In this document: one piece after another, positions 6,091-6,577 of the stretch
How the letters are laid out: each line of letters opens with the position of its first letter
Position numbering within the stretch: the stretch's first letter is position 1
Origin: CAMQVM01 sp044433365
Lineage (GTDB): Bacteria > Bacteroidota > Bacteroidia > Bacteroidales > Rikenellaceae
Reading direction: 5' to 3'
DNA length: 6,577 nt
NCBI GenBank assembly: GCA_044433365.1
Contig: JAWXTR010000130.1
Coordinates: 1 to 6,577, forward strand
Position numbers and translations under genes: made by a program
The notes under the pieces: model-generated
Told to the model about the DNA's origin: nothing
The model's database searches: none
What the model saw: only the letters and a program-made list of their open reading frames with translations

Positions 6091-6108
6091 GCGAATATGA
6101 AATTATAA

Positions 6109-6140
6109 TGCCAATAATGATTTTAAAACCACTATTGGCA
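6109..6140 (-). promoter_or_regulatory. Dyad upstream of the M15 peptidase gene, with TTGGCATTA 15 nt before its ATG
   Basis: Read on the minus strand, TGCCAATA (6140-6133) and TATTGGCA (6116-6109) are perfect inverted repeats separated by 16 nt. The 3' arm continues into TTGGCATTA (6114-6106), which ends 15 nt before the ATG at 6090. This nonamer and spacing are the same as upstream of ogt. Candidate operator or leader hairpin. Confidence 0.45.
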
Positions 6141-6146
6141 CTCTAA

Positions 6147-6194
6147 AGGGGAGTTCTAATAATTGGTTTTATTCAGCATTATTAGAAGTTCCCT
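6147..6194. repeat. Minimal 48-bp copy of the AGGG...TTCTAA inverted repeat
   Basis: Arm 6147-6163 pairs with arm 6178-6194 at 15 of 17 positions plus one G-T wobble. The left side shares 29 identical bases (6146-6174) with 5027-5055, and the right side shares TTAGAAGTTCCCT with the end of the larger element. It therefore looks like the 169-bp element with its interior removed. It lies four bases past the stop of the minus-strand yecH gene and may form that transcript's 3' hairpin. Confidence 0.7.
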
Positions 6195-6198
6195 AAAA

Positions 6199-6435
6199 TT
6201 AATAAGTACTACACACTTTGGTTATATCCATTGTAAAACCATCCTCTGTAGGTTTGAATTTACCTTTTGCGGTTAGAAATTCGATTATTTGAGCTGCATT
6301 TAGATTTTCAGCCGAACAGGTATGAAAACGTGCATCTTCTCCAAATTTGTCGATTATAGCACCCTCTAGCGACTTTACGCTATAACTATTGCCCTCCATC
6401 ATACGTAGCACTTCATGTGCGTGAATTTTGTTCAT
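6199..6435 (-). CDS. yecH: YecH-family small metal-binding protein (DUF2492)
   Basis: This 78-residue protein closely matches the E. coli YecH family in length and motif order. IHAHEVLRMM lies at residues 4-13, with H5 and H7. The helical LEGAIIDKFGEDARFHTCSAENL includes FHTCSA at 37-42 with H38 and C40. EFLTAKGKFKPTEDGF follows at 52-67, with a lone late cysteine C75. The conserved His and Cys residues are the presumed metal ligands, hence the family name. The physiological metal and role are not established to my knowledge. The ATG at 6433-6435 matches the family start. It precedes the M15 gene on the same strand, with about 110 bases and a repeat element between them, so co-transcription is uncertain. 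Confidence 0.9.
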   Translation of the reverse strand: MNKIHAHEVLRMMEGNSYSVKSLEGAIIDKFGEDARFHTCSAENLNAAQIIEFLTAKGKFKPTEDGFTMDITKVCSTY

Positions 6436-6464
6436 GTAATAAATTTAAAATAATAAAAATAGGA

Positions 6465-6536
6465 TTAGGCGCATAGAGCGCACTCGTTACAACACCCTCT
6501 ATTCTTGATTTTGCCATTATTTACGATGCAAAGCAC
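6465..6536 (-). other. Cysteine-rich short open frame upstream of yecH (doubtful)
   Basis: On the minus strand the frame from 6563 to the TAA at 6465 is open for 32 codons and contains no ATG. A GTG at 6536-6534 would give a 23-residue peptide with five cysteines, ending GCCNECALCA. It stops 29 bases before the yecH ATG. It could be a leader peptide, a relic of a longer gene, or chance. No family is recognised and no ribosome-binding signal is seen. The remaining bases to the right edge show nothing else. Confidence 0.2.
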
Positions 6537-6577
6537 TGGGCTTAATGCGGTTTGTCTATAAGTTTAAATATTCATGT

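Overview
The window looks like chromosomal DNA of an AT-rich member of the Bacteroidales (phylum Bacteroidota). Four things point there: a DUF4919-type exported protein, a family I know mainly from this phylum; signal peptides ending in A-Q or A-S; translation starts without Shine-Dalgarno sequences; and a perfect match to the Bacteroides -7 promoter element (TAnnTTTG). The genus cannot be told from this sequence. No rRNA, tRNA, CRISPR array, transposase or phage gene is visible.

Layout. Positions 1-86 are the last codons of an upstream gene, probably the beta subunit of a 2-oxoacid:ferredoxin oxidoreductase. An unusually long AT-rich leader (87-391) with a likely promoter follows, then the gamma subunit (392-934). 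Next come dapA for lysine/diaminopimelate synthesis (1097-1978), a DUF4919 lipoprotein-like or exported protein overlapping its end by 26 bases (1953-2753), and a stand-alone dihydrolipoyl dehydrogenase (2806-4194). A 211-bp inverted-repeat element (4205-4415) separates this block from ogt, the O6-alkylguanine repair protein (4469-4927). A gene-free convergent region (4928-5355) holds a 169-bp foldback element and two more hairpins. On the minus strand are an exported M15-type D,D-peptidase-like protein (6090 to 5356) and a YecH-family small metal-binding protein (6435 to 6199). The last 140 bases hold only a short cysteine-rich open frame of uncertain reality.

Function. The genes are mostly core metabolism: anaerobic 2-oxoacid oxidation, lysine and peptidoglycan precursor synthesis, a lipoamide-dependent redox component, DNA repair and envelope peptidoglycan hydrolysis. 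Except for the probable oxidoreductase operon, the genes do not obviously form one pathway.

The unusual content is in the spaces between genes. There is a family of inverted repeats sharing ends of the form AGGGnAnTTCTAA...TTAGAAnTTCCCT, with copies at 985-1030, 5025-5193 and 6147-6194 and a weak one at 307-349. There is a second, unrelated inverted-repeat element at 4205-4415. Finally, a shared leader motif, TTGGCATTA in the 3' arm of a dyad, sits exactly 15 nt before the ATG of both ogt and the M15 peptidase gene.
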